From positions 1 through 6,700 of the forward strand of contig JAESTY010000365.1 of NCBI GenBank assembly GCA_016763355.1: a stretch of 6,700 bases of DNA, written 5' to 3'. Position numbers and translations under genes: made by a program. Positions 1 through 4,870 of the stretch are shown piece by piece. Each line of letters starts with the position of its first letter. Position 1 is the stretch's first letter. The DNA comes from Immundisolibacteraceae bacterium. Its GTDB lineage: Bacteria; Pseudomonadota; Gammaproteobacteria; Immundisolibacterales; Immundisolibacteraceae. The notes beneath the pieces are model-generated. The model was given only the letters and a program-made list of their open reading frames with translations, was not told where the DNA came from and ran no database searches.

Positions 1-689
1 ATGAACTTAACTACCAGCTCTGTTCTCCCGTTCTCCGGCGTGAATGTTAGTATGCCCCTGCCACCTTTGCCGCTGTCGCCTGTCGCTGTCCTAGTTAATA
101 CCTGCGGGTATATAGTTTGATCCCTTGGTTCTTCATCGATGTGATACCAATCAACACTATCACCCATTAGGGCATGCTGTCCCTGTGAATAAGACCAGAA
201 TTGGCAGGTTGATATGCTACCGCTAGAGTGTTTAACCCTGACCTCTCTAAGTGCGCCCGCCGTGCCTGACATTGCCTTATAATCAACGATTAATTCCGCC
301 GGGACTAGGCCACCAAGTAGCTTACCTTTCTCAATTCTTCCGAATATCTCATGCTGTAATAAGTCCCTTGTTTTTTCACCAGAGTAACCAAGTAGCCACG
401 CCTTTATTCCCTTGTCAAATTTGTGGCCTTCCCATCCTTCCGGGTACTCACCCATTAAATGGATCGCGTCAATATAAGTCCCGGTGTAAGTTTTGCCTAT
501 ACGATTAGCAGCACAAAGGCACACTGCGTAAAAGTCGCTAGTATCCGATATGAATTCCTTTTGCCAGTCATACAGCGTGCTATGCATTTTCTTGTATCGG
601 TATTTAATGGCTCTGGATGCCTTTTCTTCAAGTAGCCCAATAAGCTCAATACGCTGCTCTCTCGATGTGATCACCTGGTTAAATTGCAT
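1..689 (-). CDS. terL: Terminase large subunit, N-terminal ATPase part (3' end outside window)
   Basis: This is the motor ATPase that packages phage DNA into proheads. I translated the minus strand from ATG at 689 and found 229 codons open to the window edge. The Walker A-like motif AANRIGKT lies at about residues 60-67, in the place of the usual GxxGKT-type P-loop. Walker B with the catalytic glutamate, WYHIDEEP, is at 181-188, and the coupling motif ILTFTPENG is at 213-221. This order and spacing are typical of tailed-phage large terminases of the Terminase_6 type. The C-terminal nuclease domain lies beyond position 1. The start overlaps the terS stop by one base (TGATG), which suggests translational coupling; the SD is weak. 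Identification as terL is very secure; the packaging type (headful or cos) cannot be told from this part. Confidence 0.96.
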   Translation of the reverse strand, partial: MQFNQVITSREQRIELIGLLEEKASRAIKYRYKKMHSTLYDWQKEFISDTSDFYAVCLCAANRIGKTYTGTYIDAIHLMGEYPEGWEGHKFDKGIKAWLLGYSGEKTRDLLQHEIFGRIEKGKLLGGLVPAELIVDYKAMSGTAGALREVRVKHSSGSISTCQFWSYSQGQHALMGDSVDWYHIDEEPRDQTIYPQVLTRTATGDSGKGGRGILTFTPENGRTELVVKF

Positions 690-1141
690 CAGCTGGCACT
701 CAACGCTTTAATTCTCGCGTCTAAATCTTCGTCCGTCATTTCCTCTGTGACGTTTTTAACCTCAGTCTTTTCGAGGAACGCTTGAACATCAACATGCCTT
801 CCTATAATTTCCAATGCCTTATTCGCTCCAGCCTCTTTAAATTGATACTCCCCTGTGGGCTCTCCTTGCACCATTACAGGCTCGTCTTGCATGCATCTAT
901 CGAATACACGTTTAGCGCTTTTAAGTACCCATGCGGCGTCTATGCGTATCTCCTCGCTGCGTTTAGCCTTCAATTCGGCTATGAATTCGGCCACAACAAG
1001 TTTTAACAAGTTTTGAGCACCTATTTGCTGTGCCGTCTTCTCGGAGTACCCTGCTCTAATCGCCGCCTGCGTTGCGTTAAGGTCAATTAAATACTCCTCA
1101 CAAAACATCTTCTGTTTTGCTGTTAATTTTGGCTTATTCAT
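689..1141 (-). CDS. terS: Terminase small subunit
   Basis: This 150-residue protein is the DNA-recognition subunit of the packaging terminase. It binds the pac or cos region and recruits TerL, encoded immediately downstream. The N-terminal region carries the Terminase_2 family signature: LTAKQKMFCEEYL at about residues 6-18, then NATQAAIRAGYSEKTA (22-37), which forms the DNA-binding helix-turn-helix. A predicted helical oligomerisation region follows and the C-terminus is acidic (EEMTDEDLDARIKAL), as expected for the part contacting TerL. Length is normal for the family. The start ATG at 1141 has a modest SD (GGGTGA, about 4 bases away). An intrinsic terminator lies just upstream, so terS-terL probably has its own promoter or depends on read-through. 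I saw no convincing -35/-10 pair in the 54-base gap. Confidence 0.95.
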   Translation of the reverse strand: MNKPKLTAKQKMFCEEYLIDLNATQAAIRAGYSEKTAQQIGAQNLLKLVVAEFIAELKAKRSEEIRIDAAWVLKSAKRVFDRCMQDEPVMVQGEPTGEYQFKEAGANKALEIIGRHVDVQAFLEKTEVKNVTEEMTDEDLDARIKALSAS

Positions 1142-1187
1142 TATTCACCCGTTAGTTATTTAATAAACCAAGTGTATCACATTGCTA

Positions 1188-1201
1188 TAGACATTAAAAA
1201 A
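1188..1201. repeat. 14-base repeat overlapping terminator U-tract, copy 1
   Basis: TAGACATTAAAAAA is identical to positions 4507-4520. In both places it holds the T-tract of a minus-strand terminator plus the eight bases after it. The shared part beyond the T-run (AATGTCTA on the minus strand) is not needed for termination. See the finding on this repeat. Confidence 0.75.
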
Positions 1202-1219
1202 CCGCCGGTTAGGGCGGTT
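1196..1219 (-). terminator. Intrinsic terminator of the small-gene operon
   Basis: Read on the minus strand, AACCGCC pairs perfectly with GGCGGTT around a 6-base loop (CTAACC), and the 3' arm runs straight into six T residues. It starts two bases after the stop codon of the lipoprotein-like gene. It separates the accessory small-gene operon from the packaging genes. Confidence 0.9.
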
Positions 1220-1221
1220 GC

Positions 1222-1629
1222 TTACCATTCACATTTAGCCGGTTTAGCGCCAATTCTAATGCCAATGCCATAATTCTTAATTATCGTATCTGCGGTTACG
1301 CCTACCATCACATAGCCTAGAAAGTCTTTCCACCCTGTCGATAGGTCGGACTTATAAATATAATGGTCCAGCTGGGCGCTAAGGTAGCTTGTTGTCACAC
1401 CCCGAAGTATCACGCTTTGTTTGCTTGGCTGCTTGCCGATTATCTTTCTTGTCACTGGGAATGATTCATATAAACAATCAGGGTACTTAGCTGTTTGCAG
1501 TGTTTGCGCGAAATCAATTGCATGTAGCGCTTGTCGAGCCTTTCCCGCCGATGATAAGTCAGCATACGGATTAAGCGGCATGTTAGCGCAGCCAGGCATT
1601 GCCAGCGCAAATATAATTATCACTTTCAT
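1222..1629 (-). CDS. Probable phage lipoprotein or periplasmic protein of unknown function
   Basis: This gives 135 residues from ATG 1629. That start is preferred over ATG 1635 because the SD AAGGAA sits 6 bases before 1629 but abuts 1635. The N-terminus has a short hydrophobic segment, VIIIFALAM, followed by PGC at residues 12-14. This is a degenerate lipobox with Met at -3 and Pro at -2, so lipid attachment at Cys14 is plausible but not certain. The middle part (HAIDFAQTLQTAKYPD, then IIGKQPSK) resembles, from memory, a widespread pattern in small phage and bacterial envelope proteins (hDxxQTxxxAxxPDxxxExNPIxGxxPS). A second hydrophobic stretch, GYVMVGVTADTII, may be a membrane segment. It is the last gene of its operon and is followed directly by a terminator. 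A spanin-like role was considered, but the features do not fit well. Confidence 0.8.
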   Translation of the reverse strand: MKVIIIFALAMPGCANMPLNPYADLSSAGKARQALHAIDFAQTLQTAKYPDCLYESFPVTRKIIGKQPSKQSVILRGVTTSYLSAQLDHYIYKSDLSTGWKDFLGYVMVGVTADTIIKNYGIGIRIGAKPAKCEW

Positions 1630-1639
1630 CGTCATTTCC

Positions 1640-1903
1640 TTATCGATTCACTATCATCTTATCTTTGTATCCCGATACCGGTCTGGACTCAGAATCAACA
1701 ACGTAAATGTTAACAAACCTACACCTTGTCTTACCCGCAAACTTCCTTGCTAGAATCCATGCGTCATTTTCACCGCGAATAAGCGCCTCATCTCGTTCTG
1801 GAAAGTATCCCGCTCGAAGCATTCCGTCCTTAGCTTCCTCGAAGTGAACTCTAAATCCGCCATCGGTACGTTCAATTATTGCTAGTGCATCTTTCATTTT
1901 CAT
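1640..1903 (-). CDS. Hypothetical phage protein, 87 residues
   Basis: I do not recognise a family. The protein is small and mixed alpha/beta by eye. It has charged N-terminal residues (MKMKDALAIIERTDGGFRVH), a central acidic and basic part, and a C-terminal basic end. No signal peptide, membrane segment or metal motif is visible. The ATG at 1903 has a strong SD, AAGGAG, 8 bases upstream, lying inside the previous gene. The start overlaps the previous stop by one base (TAATG), so the two genes are probably translationally coupled. The second Met (1897) is possible but less well spaced. Its stop lies 10 bases before the start of the downstream lipoprotein gene, whose SD overlaps this stop (TAAGGAA). 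It is clearly coding by context and ribosome signals; its function is unknown. Confidence 0.85.
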   Translation of the reverse strand: MKMKDALAIIERTDGGFRVHFEEAKDGMLRAGYFPERDEALIRGENDAWILARKFAGKTRCRFVNIYVVDSESRPVSGYKDKMIVNR

Positions 1904-2262
1904 TATGTAGGCTCCTTGTAAGCTGGTGGTGGTAGTGGTTGCCAGTGAGTTGCATTAAACTTCAACCCAGAGCATGCCGCGGTAAATTCAAACGTTCCAT
2001 CACCGGGCGCGTCAACTAAGCATTCGCACACATCGTCATCGCAAGAGGCTATAACGCTGGTTGCATCTTCGGGCAACCTAACGTCAACGTCTATCCATCC
2101 GTTAAGCAGTGGCTCCATATCAGGAATAACCTTTGCGTTATCCGGCATCCAATCGCTAGCCTTGCCTTTCTTGTGCCAGCTTATTTTATCCCATGTGCCA
2201 ATTGCGTAATGAGTCATTGATTTGTCGCGGTTGTCGTACTCTGTTTGTGTTGGGTTTCTCAT
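1903..2262 (-). CDS. DUF551-like phage protein, 119 residues
   Basis: The C-terminal half (about residues 55-113) matches my memory of DUF551, a short domain common in phages and prophages of gammaproteobacteria. It opens with GWIDVDVRLPEDATSV (compare WIxVxxRLPEDGxxV) and closes with ATHWQPLPPP (compare VTHWMPLPEPP). Between these lie several cysteines (Cys74, Cys79 and Cys81, plus one near residue 96) without a regular zinc spacing. The N-terminal ~54 residues are tryptophan-rich and unassigned. The start ATG follows the upstream stop with no gap (TAAATG) and has no good SD, so translation is probably coupled. Met16 is an alternative but also lacks an SD. DUF551 has no established function; these proteins sit in accessory phage operons of small genes like this one. 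Confidence 0.85.
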   Translation of the reverse strand: MRNPTQTEYDNRDKSMTHYAIGTWDKISWHKKGKASDWMPDNAKVIPDMEPLLNGWIDVDVRLPEDATSVIASCDDDVCECLVDAPGDGTFEFTAACSGLKFNATHWQPLPPPAYKEPT

Positions 2263-2472
2263 TTAATAATCAACCGTATCAATTGTAAGCTCGGCTTCGC
2301 ATTTAGGGCAGTGGTGTTTATCACCTTCCAGGTCTTCCCATCGGTTGCCAAATATTGCACCCTGATAGATATGGTCATCGTCACCATCAAAAAGATCAAA
2401 CCACTCGCCGCAATATGGACACTCAACATCTAATGATGCGGTTAACGTAGGTGTTACTATTTCTCTACTCAT
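2263..2472 (-). CDS. Small zinc-ribbon phage protein, 69 residues
   Basis: Two CxxC pairs, CPYC at residues 18-21 and CPKC at 55-58, frame an acidic loop (FDLFDGDDDH), giving a compact zinc ribbon. Such ribbons usually bind nucleic acid or protein partners; the exact role is unknown. Many phages carry short proteins of the same layout (DVECPYCGEWFDLF followed by a distant CPxC). The start is ATG 2472, because the SD GGAGAG lies 4 bases upstream of it. The ATG at 2484 overlaps that SD and would add four residues. The gene ends directly against the DUF551-like gene. Upstream is a 128-base gap containing a large inverted repeat whose 3' arm ends 4 bases before the SD, so translation of this gene may be controlled by RNA folding. 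Confidence 0.85.
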   Translation of the reverse strand: MSREIVTPTLTASLDVECPYCGEWFDLFDGDDDHIYQGAIFGNRWEDLEGDKHHCPKCEAELTIDTVDY

Positions 2473-2486
2473 AAATCTCTCCATTA

Positions 2487-2577
2487 ATTATTAGTAGTAA
2501 CTCTACGCCGAACGAAACCAACCACGACATCGAATTTCAGCTATTCAATTGAATGAATGCAGAGTTACTAATAATAA
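2487..2577 (-). promoter_or_regulatory. Inverted repeat in leader of the zinc-ribbon gene
   Basis: The arms are at 2487-2504 and 2561-2577. The core TAGTAACTCT/AGAGTTACTA is a perfect 10-base complement, extended by an AT-rich stretch with one bulge. The loop of about 56 bases contains a perfect 12-base palindrome, ATTCAATTGAAT (2543-2554). On the minus-strand transcript the 3' arm ends 4 bases before the SD of the zinc-ribbon gene. It could be a translational switch, a processing site or a protein operator. There is no U-tract, so it is not a classical terminator. Confidence 0.5.
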
Positions 2578-2595
2578 GCACTCGCTAGAATGCTT
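2576..2595 (-). other. Small stem-loop after the 107-residue gene
   Basis: On the minus strand, AAGCATTC and GAGTGCTT form an 8-pair stem (one G-U) around the loop TAGC, starting five bases after the upstream stop codon. It is followed by ATTATTAG rather than a T-run. It is therefore at best a weak terminator and more likely a processing or stability hairpin. It abuts the larger inverted repeat. Confidence 0.4.
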
Positions 2596-2600
2596 GGTTG

Positions 2601-2924
2601 TTATTTCTTGCCATCCAGCAGTTTATCGATTGCCACAATCTCATTCATGGAGCTATCGACATATCTAGTTGGTATTATTTCAAGGGCAATTAGATTTACG
2701 TGTCCTTGTCTCTGCCGCAATAACTCAGCCTCCAACTCAGCAATGTGCTCTTGGTTTGCATCGTATGCGCCTACGGCTTTAGCGGCACTTATGCACGCCT
2801 GATGATTGTAAAACACAGCATAAAGGTTGCCGTTAATATCTTTTAGCTCCCAACTGTCAATGTCCTTCCCGGTAACTATGGCTAATGGGTTAAACACATC
2901 GCTCATTTTAGTTTTATAGCTCAT
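2601..2924 (-). CDS. Hypothetical phage protein with short coiled coil, 107 residues
   Basis: I cannot name a family. The N-terminal half contains ELKDINGNLYAVFYNHQACI followed by SAAKAVGAYD, a pattern reminiscent of short accessory phage proteins. Residues about 57-75 (NQEHIAELEAELLRQRQ) form a likely coiled coil. No membrane segment or metal site is seen. The ATG at 2924 has the SD GGAG 8 bases upstream; Met7 lacks one. The start overlaps the stop of an upstream 20-codon ORF as ATGA, so coupling is likely. Downstream there is a stem-loop and then a 128-base gap, so this gene ends a tightly packed block of five genes. Confidence 0.82.
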   Translation of the reverse strand: MSYKTKMSDVFNPLAIVTGKDIDSWELKDINGNLYAVFYNHQACISAAKAVGAYDANQEHIAELEAELLRQRQGHVNLIALEIIPTRYVDSSMNEIVAIDKLLDGKK

Positions 2925-2983
2925 TTCTTTTCTCCAAATATCTTATCGAATTCTTCCACTAAACCTTCTGGGAAATCAGTCAT
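2921..2983 (-). CDS. Very short coupled ORF, 20 residues
   Basis: ATG 2983 opens 20 codons (MTDFPEGLVEEF...) ending in TGA at 2921. It overlaps the upstream 44-codon gene by 8 bases and the downstream start as ATGA, so it fills the gap between the two genes exactly. A GAGG SD lies 9 bases upstream inside the preceding gene. The peptide is acidic at the front and basic at the end, with an amphipathic look (LVEEFDKIF). It may be a true peptide, or it may only carry ribosomes to the next start. The perfect fit in the overlapping chain is the main evidence; no family is known to me. Confidence 0.5.
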   Translation of the reverse strand: MTDFPEGLVEEFDKIFGEKK

Positions 2984-3110
2984 TCTGCAATGCCTCAAGG
3001 CGAATGTTAGCCAGCCGTAATAGGTTGGTCACCTTGGCTACGTTATCCTTAGCAGCCTGTAGTGAGAACGCCTTAACGGATGCTGTTGTTGGTTTGATTC
3101 TATCTCTCAT
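2976..3110 (-). CDS. Small hypothetical protein, 44 residues
   Basis: This short gene starts at ATG 3110, overlapping the upstream stop as ATGA, with a strong SD, AAGGAGG, 4 bases before the start. The product is basic at its N-terminus (MRDRIKPTTASVKAF) and then almost entirely helical: LQAAKDNVAKVTNLLRLANI has leucines and valines spaced for one amphipathic helix, which could dimerise. It could be a small regulator or the binding partner of another operon product, but no family is recognised. It continues into the 20-codon ORF with an 8-base overlap. The SD quality and the overlaps on both sides make it a secure gene despite its length. Confidence 0.8.
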   Translation of the reverse strand: MRDRIKPTTASVKAFSLQAAKDNVAKVTNLLRLANIRLEALQND

Positions 3111-3517
3111 GACGCCTCCTTCATTTGCTTAATGTTTACTTCAAGGTCTTCTAGTCCAACGTATTTATGACCGTCAATATCAATTTGTTCGCTGTTAAAT
3201 ATCGCATCGGTTACCGCATCAGCTCGCAAGTTAGCTAGTGATTGGCTGTGCGTAGCATAAAGCGCCACTTGCAACTCATGAGCAGACTCACCATCAACCT
3301 CAACGCTGCCGTCGTATAAATCCCTGCGCTGACCCTTGAGCAAGGTGACCATATCGTCAAGCACTGGTTTGCACTTCCTTTCCAGCGATTCGATGTGCGA
3401 ATTAAGCTCATTAATTGTTTGCTTCTGTTCATTGATCGCGTCACGTGCCGCCATGATTTGCGCTGGATGCCCCATGCGTTCGCTGCACCACTTTAAAAAA
3501 TCTTCCGCTTTACTCAT
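3107..3517 (-). CDS. Hypothetical phage protein with N-terminal coiled coil, 136 residues
   Basis: The start is ATG 3517, because the SD GAGGAAG lies 4 bases upstream and the ATG overlaps the previous stop as ATGA. The in-frame ATG at 3532 sits on top of that SD and is rejected. The product begins MSKAEDFLKWCSERMGHPAQ. It then has a heptad-like segment at about residues 22-48 (INEQKQTINELNSHIESLER), followed by a mixed region and a C-terminal part with a beta-hairpin look (DIDGHKYVGLEDLEVNI). It is soluble, with no metal or catalytic motif visible. The coiled coil suggests an oligomer or a partner. The function is unknown; similarly built proteins are frequent in phage accessory operons. Confidence 0.85.
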   Translation of the reverse strand: MSKAEDFLKWCSERMGHPAQIMAARDAINEQKQTINELNSHIESLERKCKPVLDDMVTLLKGQRRDLYDGSVEVDGESAHELQVALYATHSQSLANLRADAVTDAIFNSEQIDIDGHKYVGLEDLEVNIKQMKEAS

Positions 3518-3753
3518 GATTCTTCCTCGCATTGCTGCATTGTGTAAGTGTGAAACCCGTCAACTGTCACCGCGATAATGTCAACGATGTCATTTGTCAC
3601 AGATGTTAATACGTAATCTGGATATGTTGCTGTAGCCCTAATAGACCTCTCGCCATTACCAGCTTGTCGCACCGCCATAGTGTGAAGCATAACTAACAGT
3701 CGGTACGCCTCTGTTTTATCATTGCTGTTCGCTGTTATTGTCTCAATGCTCAT
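3514..3753 (-). CDS. Hypothetical phage protein, 79 residues
   Basis: I do not recognise this family. ATG 3753 has the SD AAGGAA 5 bases upstream, and the stop overlaps the next start as ATGA. The N-terminal half looks helical (KTEAYRLLVMLHTMAVRQAG). The C-terminal half looks beta-rich (ATYPDYVLTSVTNDIVDIIAVTVDGFHTYT), and the protein ends in an acidic tail (EEES). No signal peptide or metal site is visible. A 71-base gap separates it from the upstream zinc-binding gene. That gap contains a weak TCACC/GGTGA inverted repeat (3776-3804) but no terminator, so both genes are probably co-transcribed. Confidence 0.84.
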   Translation of the reverse strand: MSIETITANSNDKTEAYRLLVMLHTMAVRQAGNGERSIRATATYPDYVLTSVTNDIVDIIAVTVDGFHTYTMQQCEEES

Positions 3754-3824
3754 ATCAATTCCTTATTCGTTTCAGTCACCACACAGTAGCATCGTTTGCG
3801 GTGAGGACAGATTAGACCAGTTAG

Positions 3825-4157
3825 CTAATCGTGATATATCCAATCAAAAATCCTATCAATAATTCCGCGCTTAGCTTTAGGCGATCGCTTGATGATTTCG
3901 TAGCCTTCTTTTTGGCACTTCCAGCACGGTTCAAATATCCCCTTTGGCATGACAAATACAGCGTGATTAACCTTGCAAATGCAGCATGGCATATTGTGAG
4001 CGCACAACATGCCACTATCGTGAGTGCCAACATAGACGTTAGGCAATTCTTCGCACATCTTTTCAAAGTCAGTGTAAAGTGGCATTTCATTACCGTTGCA
4101 ATAATAATATTTGTAATTACCTTTTTCGTACTGAGGTTTGAATTCACCAATATCCAT
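3825..4157 (-). CDS. Cysteine-rich zinc-ribbon-like phage protein, 110 residues
   Basis: The protein has eight cysteines. The pairs C58-x2-C61 (CCIC) and C78-x2-C81 (CWKC) are 16 residues apart and make a plausible zinc ribbon. Cys52 and Cys59, with nearby His54 and His65, could hold a second site. The N-terminus is rich in Tyr and Asn (YEKGNYKYYYCNGN). The C-terminus is basic and then aromatic (PKAKRGIIDRIFDWIYHD). ATG 4157 has the SD AAGGG 6 bases away. This is the first gene of the long small-gene operon and follows a leader of about 260 bases. Of the two overlapping frames here, this one is chosen for its SD and its ordered cysteine motifs. It probably binds nucleic acid or protein; the function is unknown. 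Confidence 0.85.
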   Translation of the reverse strand: MDIGEFKPQYEKGNYKYYYCNGNEMPLYTDFEKMCEELPNVYVGTHDSGMLCAHNMPCCICKVNHAVFVMPKGIFEPCWKCQKEGYEIIKRSPKAKRGIIDRIFDWIYHD

Positions 4158-4421
4158 TTTTATCCCTTATTAATTTAGTTACTAGATCAGTAAGCCATTT
4201 TCCCCTAACTGATAACTACACAGCTCACTAACTAAAGGGCTTAACCGTTACTGATTAAACGTGTATCTAGCTAATAATGAATAAAACATCAATTCACGGG
4301 TACTAATTCATCCCCTAACCCGATTGCTCGGTGATTAACATAAATGCTAACCCTGATACTCGTAAGAGCCTCATGATGGGGCCAAGTTGTCATGGCGGGA
4401 CATTGCTTGGACTTGTAAAAA
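4158..4421 (-). promoter_or_regulatory. Non-coding leader of the small-gene operon with stem-loops
   Basis: I see no credible gene here. The stretch contains several hairpins: 4382-4410 (CCAAG, then TGTC, with GACA and CTTGG), 4320-4331 (CCGA-TTGC-TCGG) and 4179-4193 (TTACT-AGATC-AGTAA). The last lies just before the SD of the zinc-ribbon-like gene. The 9-base direct repeat TCCCCTAAC occurs at 4201 and 4311, and three TAACT motifs lie between 4205 and 4235. It could be a regulatory 5' untranslated region or protein-binding region. Confidence 0.45.
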
Positions 4422-4451
4422 CTTATAGCTGGCAATTTGATTCTGCGTGAA
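4422..4451 (-). promoter_or_regulatory. Possible sigma-70-type promoter for the small-gene operon
   Basis: On the minus strand, TTCACG (4451-4446) and TATAAG (4427-4422) are separated by 18 bases, matching the consensus at 4/6 and 5/6. It lies about 60 bases after the terminator at 4515-4586 and would give a leader of about 258 bases. The placement between a terminator and the operon is sensible, but the evidence is sequence likeness only. Confidence 0.4.
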
Positions 4452-4506
4452 TATCATTGTTTGTTGATCAAGAAATGTGATCTTAATGGGACTTGGAGAG
4501 GAAACG

Positions 4507-4520
4507 TAGACATTAAAAAA
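4507..4520. repeat. 14-base repeat overlapping terminator U-tract, copy 2
   Basis: TAGACATTAAAAAA is identical to 1188-1201. It holds the U-tract of the candidate small-RNA terminator and the eight bases beyond it. Confidence 0.75.
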
Positions 4521-4586
4521 GGACTGTTGGTAACTCTGGGTGGTGACAGACGGATTTATTCGCCTCCAAAGTTACTAACAATCCTT
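4515..4586 (-). terminator. Long intrinsic terminator hairpin with six-U tail
   Basis: The arms are 4586-4568 and 4537-4519, 19 bases each. As minus-strand RNA, 18 of 19 positions pair, including two G-U and with one A-C mismatch, around a 30-base structured loop. The 3' arm ends in UCCUUUUUU. It would stop transcripts from the 64-residue gene and from the candidate small-RNA promoter. The loop is larger than usual for a simple terminator. Confidence 0.75.
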
Positions 4587-4618
4587 TCTCGCTAACTAGG
4601 TCACCACAACCAATCAAC
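4515..4618 (-). ncRNA. Candidate phage small RNA, about 100 bases
   Basis: A near-consensus extended -10 promoter ends at 4625. Its expected start near 4618 would give a transcript of about 104 bases, ending in a long hairpin with six U residues. The RNA has a 5' single-stranded part containing GTGGTGAC (4607-4600), and then the hairpin. The hairpin loop carries the exact complement GTCACCAC (4547-4540), allowing an 8-pair pseudoknot. Inside the loop AGGCG can also pair with CGTCT. At two hairpin positions the minus-strand RNA forms G-U pairs where the plus strand would form A-C mismatches, so the fold favours minus-strand RNA. There is no ORF of useful size. I know of no matching RNA family. 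It could instead be an attenuator or only a terminator for the 64-residue gene. Confidence 0.55.
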
Positions 4619-4624
4619 AAACTA

Positions 4625-4652
4625 ATTATAACACGCGATAGTTATTAATCAA
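4625..4652 (-). promoter_or_regulatory. Extended -10 promoter reading into the small RNA
   Basis: On the minus strand there is a perfect TATAAT (4630-4625) preceded by TGT (a TGn extension) and, 16 bases upstream, TTGATT (4652-4647; 4/6 match to TTGACA). The -35 element overlaps the last codons of the 64-residue gene. Expected start is near 4618. This is the best sigma-70-like promoter I can see in the window. Confidence 0.65.
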
Positions 4653-4839
4653 ATCGCTCAATTCTTACTACCAATATCACCTCATACTGCTTCATGAGTT
4701 CAAGTTGCTCTAGTAAAAGTTCGCGATCTTCTTGTTCTAGCGACTTGAACGTATCGGTCTCAACAAAACCAAGCAGAGCTAAAAGCTTTTTGGTTAATTC
4801 TTCTTTTTCTGTCACTACTCGTTTTTCATGTTCTTGCAT
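4645..4839 (-). CDS. Small phage protein, crAss001_48-related type, 64 residues
   Basis: This all-helical, highly charged protein has the pattern MQEHEKRVVTEKEELTKKL, then a short turn near residues 24-30 (GFVETDTF), then LLLEQLELMKQYEVIL and a final RIERF. From memory this is the layout of a very widespread short phage protein family named after crAss001 gene 48 (RVxxEKxEL...LxxQxxxMxxYxxILxxRIxxF). The function is unknown; it probably forms a helical hairpin or oligomer. ATG 4839 has the SD AGAGGAA 6 bases upstream. The gene is isolated between two long non-coding stretches: a structured RNA region ends about 30 bases before its start, and a promoter for a candidate small RNA overlaps its 3' end. 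Coding is secure; the family call is moderate. Confidence 0.88.
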   Translation of the reverse strand: MQEHEKRVVTEKEELTKKLLALLGFVETDTFKSLEQEDRELLLEQLELMKQYEVILVVRIERFD

Positions 4840-4870
4840 GGTATTTCCTCTTTGGTTTATTGGTTAATTC

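Noticed and set aside
251..508. Open frame on the plus strand inside the terminase large subunit
   Set aside because: It is fully covered by terL, which has intact ATPase motifs on the other strand, and it shows no SD or family features.
2576..2595. Classical terminator after the 107-residue gene
   Set aside because: The 8-pair stem is real but is followed by ATTATTAG rather than a T-run.
3821..4150. Overlapping minus-strand and plus-strand frames across the zinc-ribbon-like gene
   Set aside because: The frame 3825-4157 has an AAGGG SD and ordered CxxC pairs; the alternatives have neither.
4373..4450. 25-codon plus-strand ORF in the operon leader
   Set aside because: There is no SD, it lies antisense to all neighbours, and it overlaps a stem-loop, so it is more likely chance.
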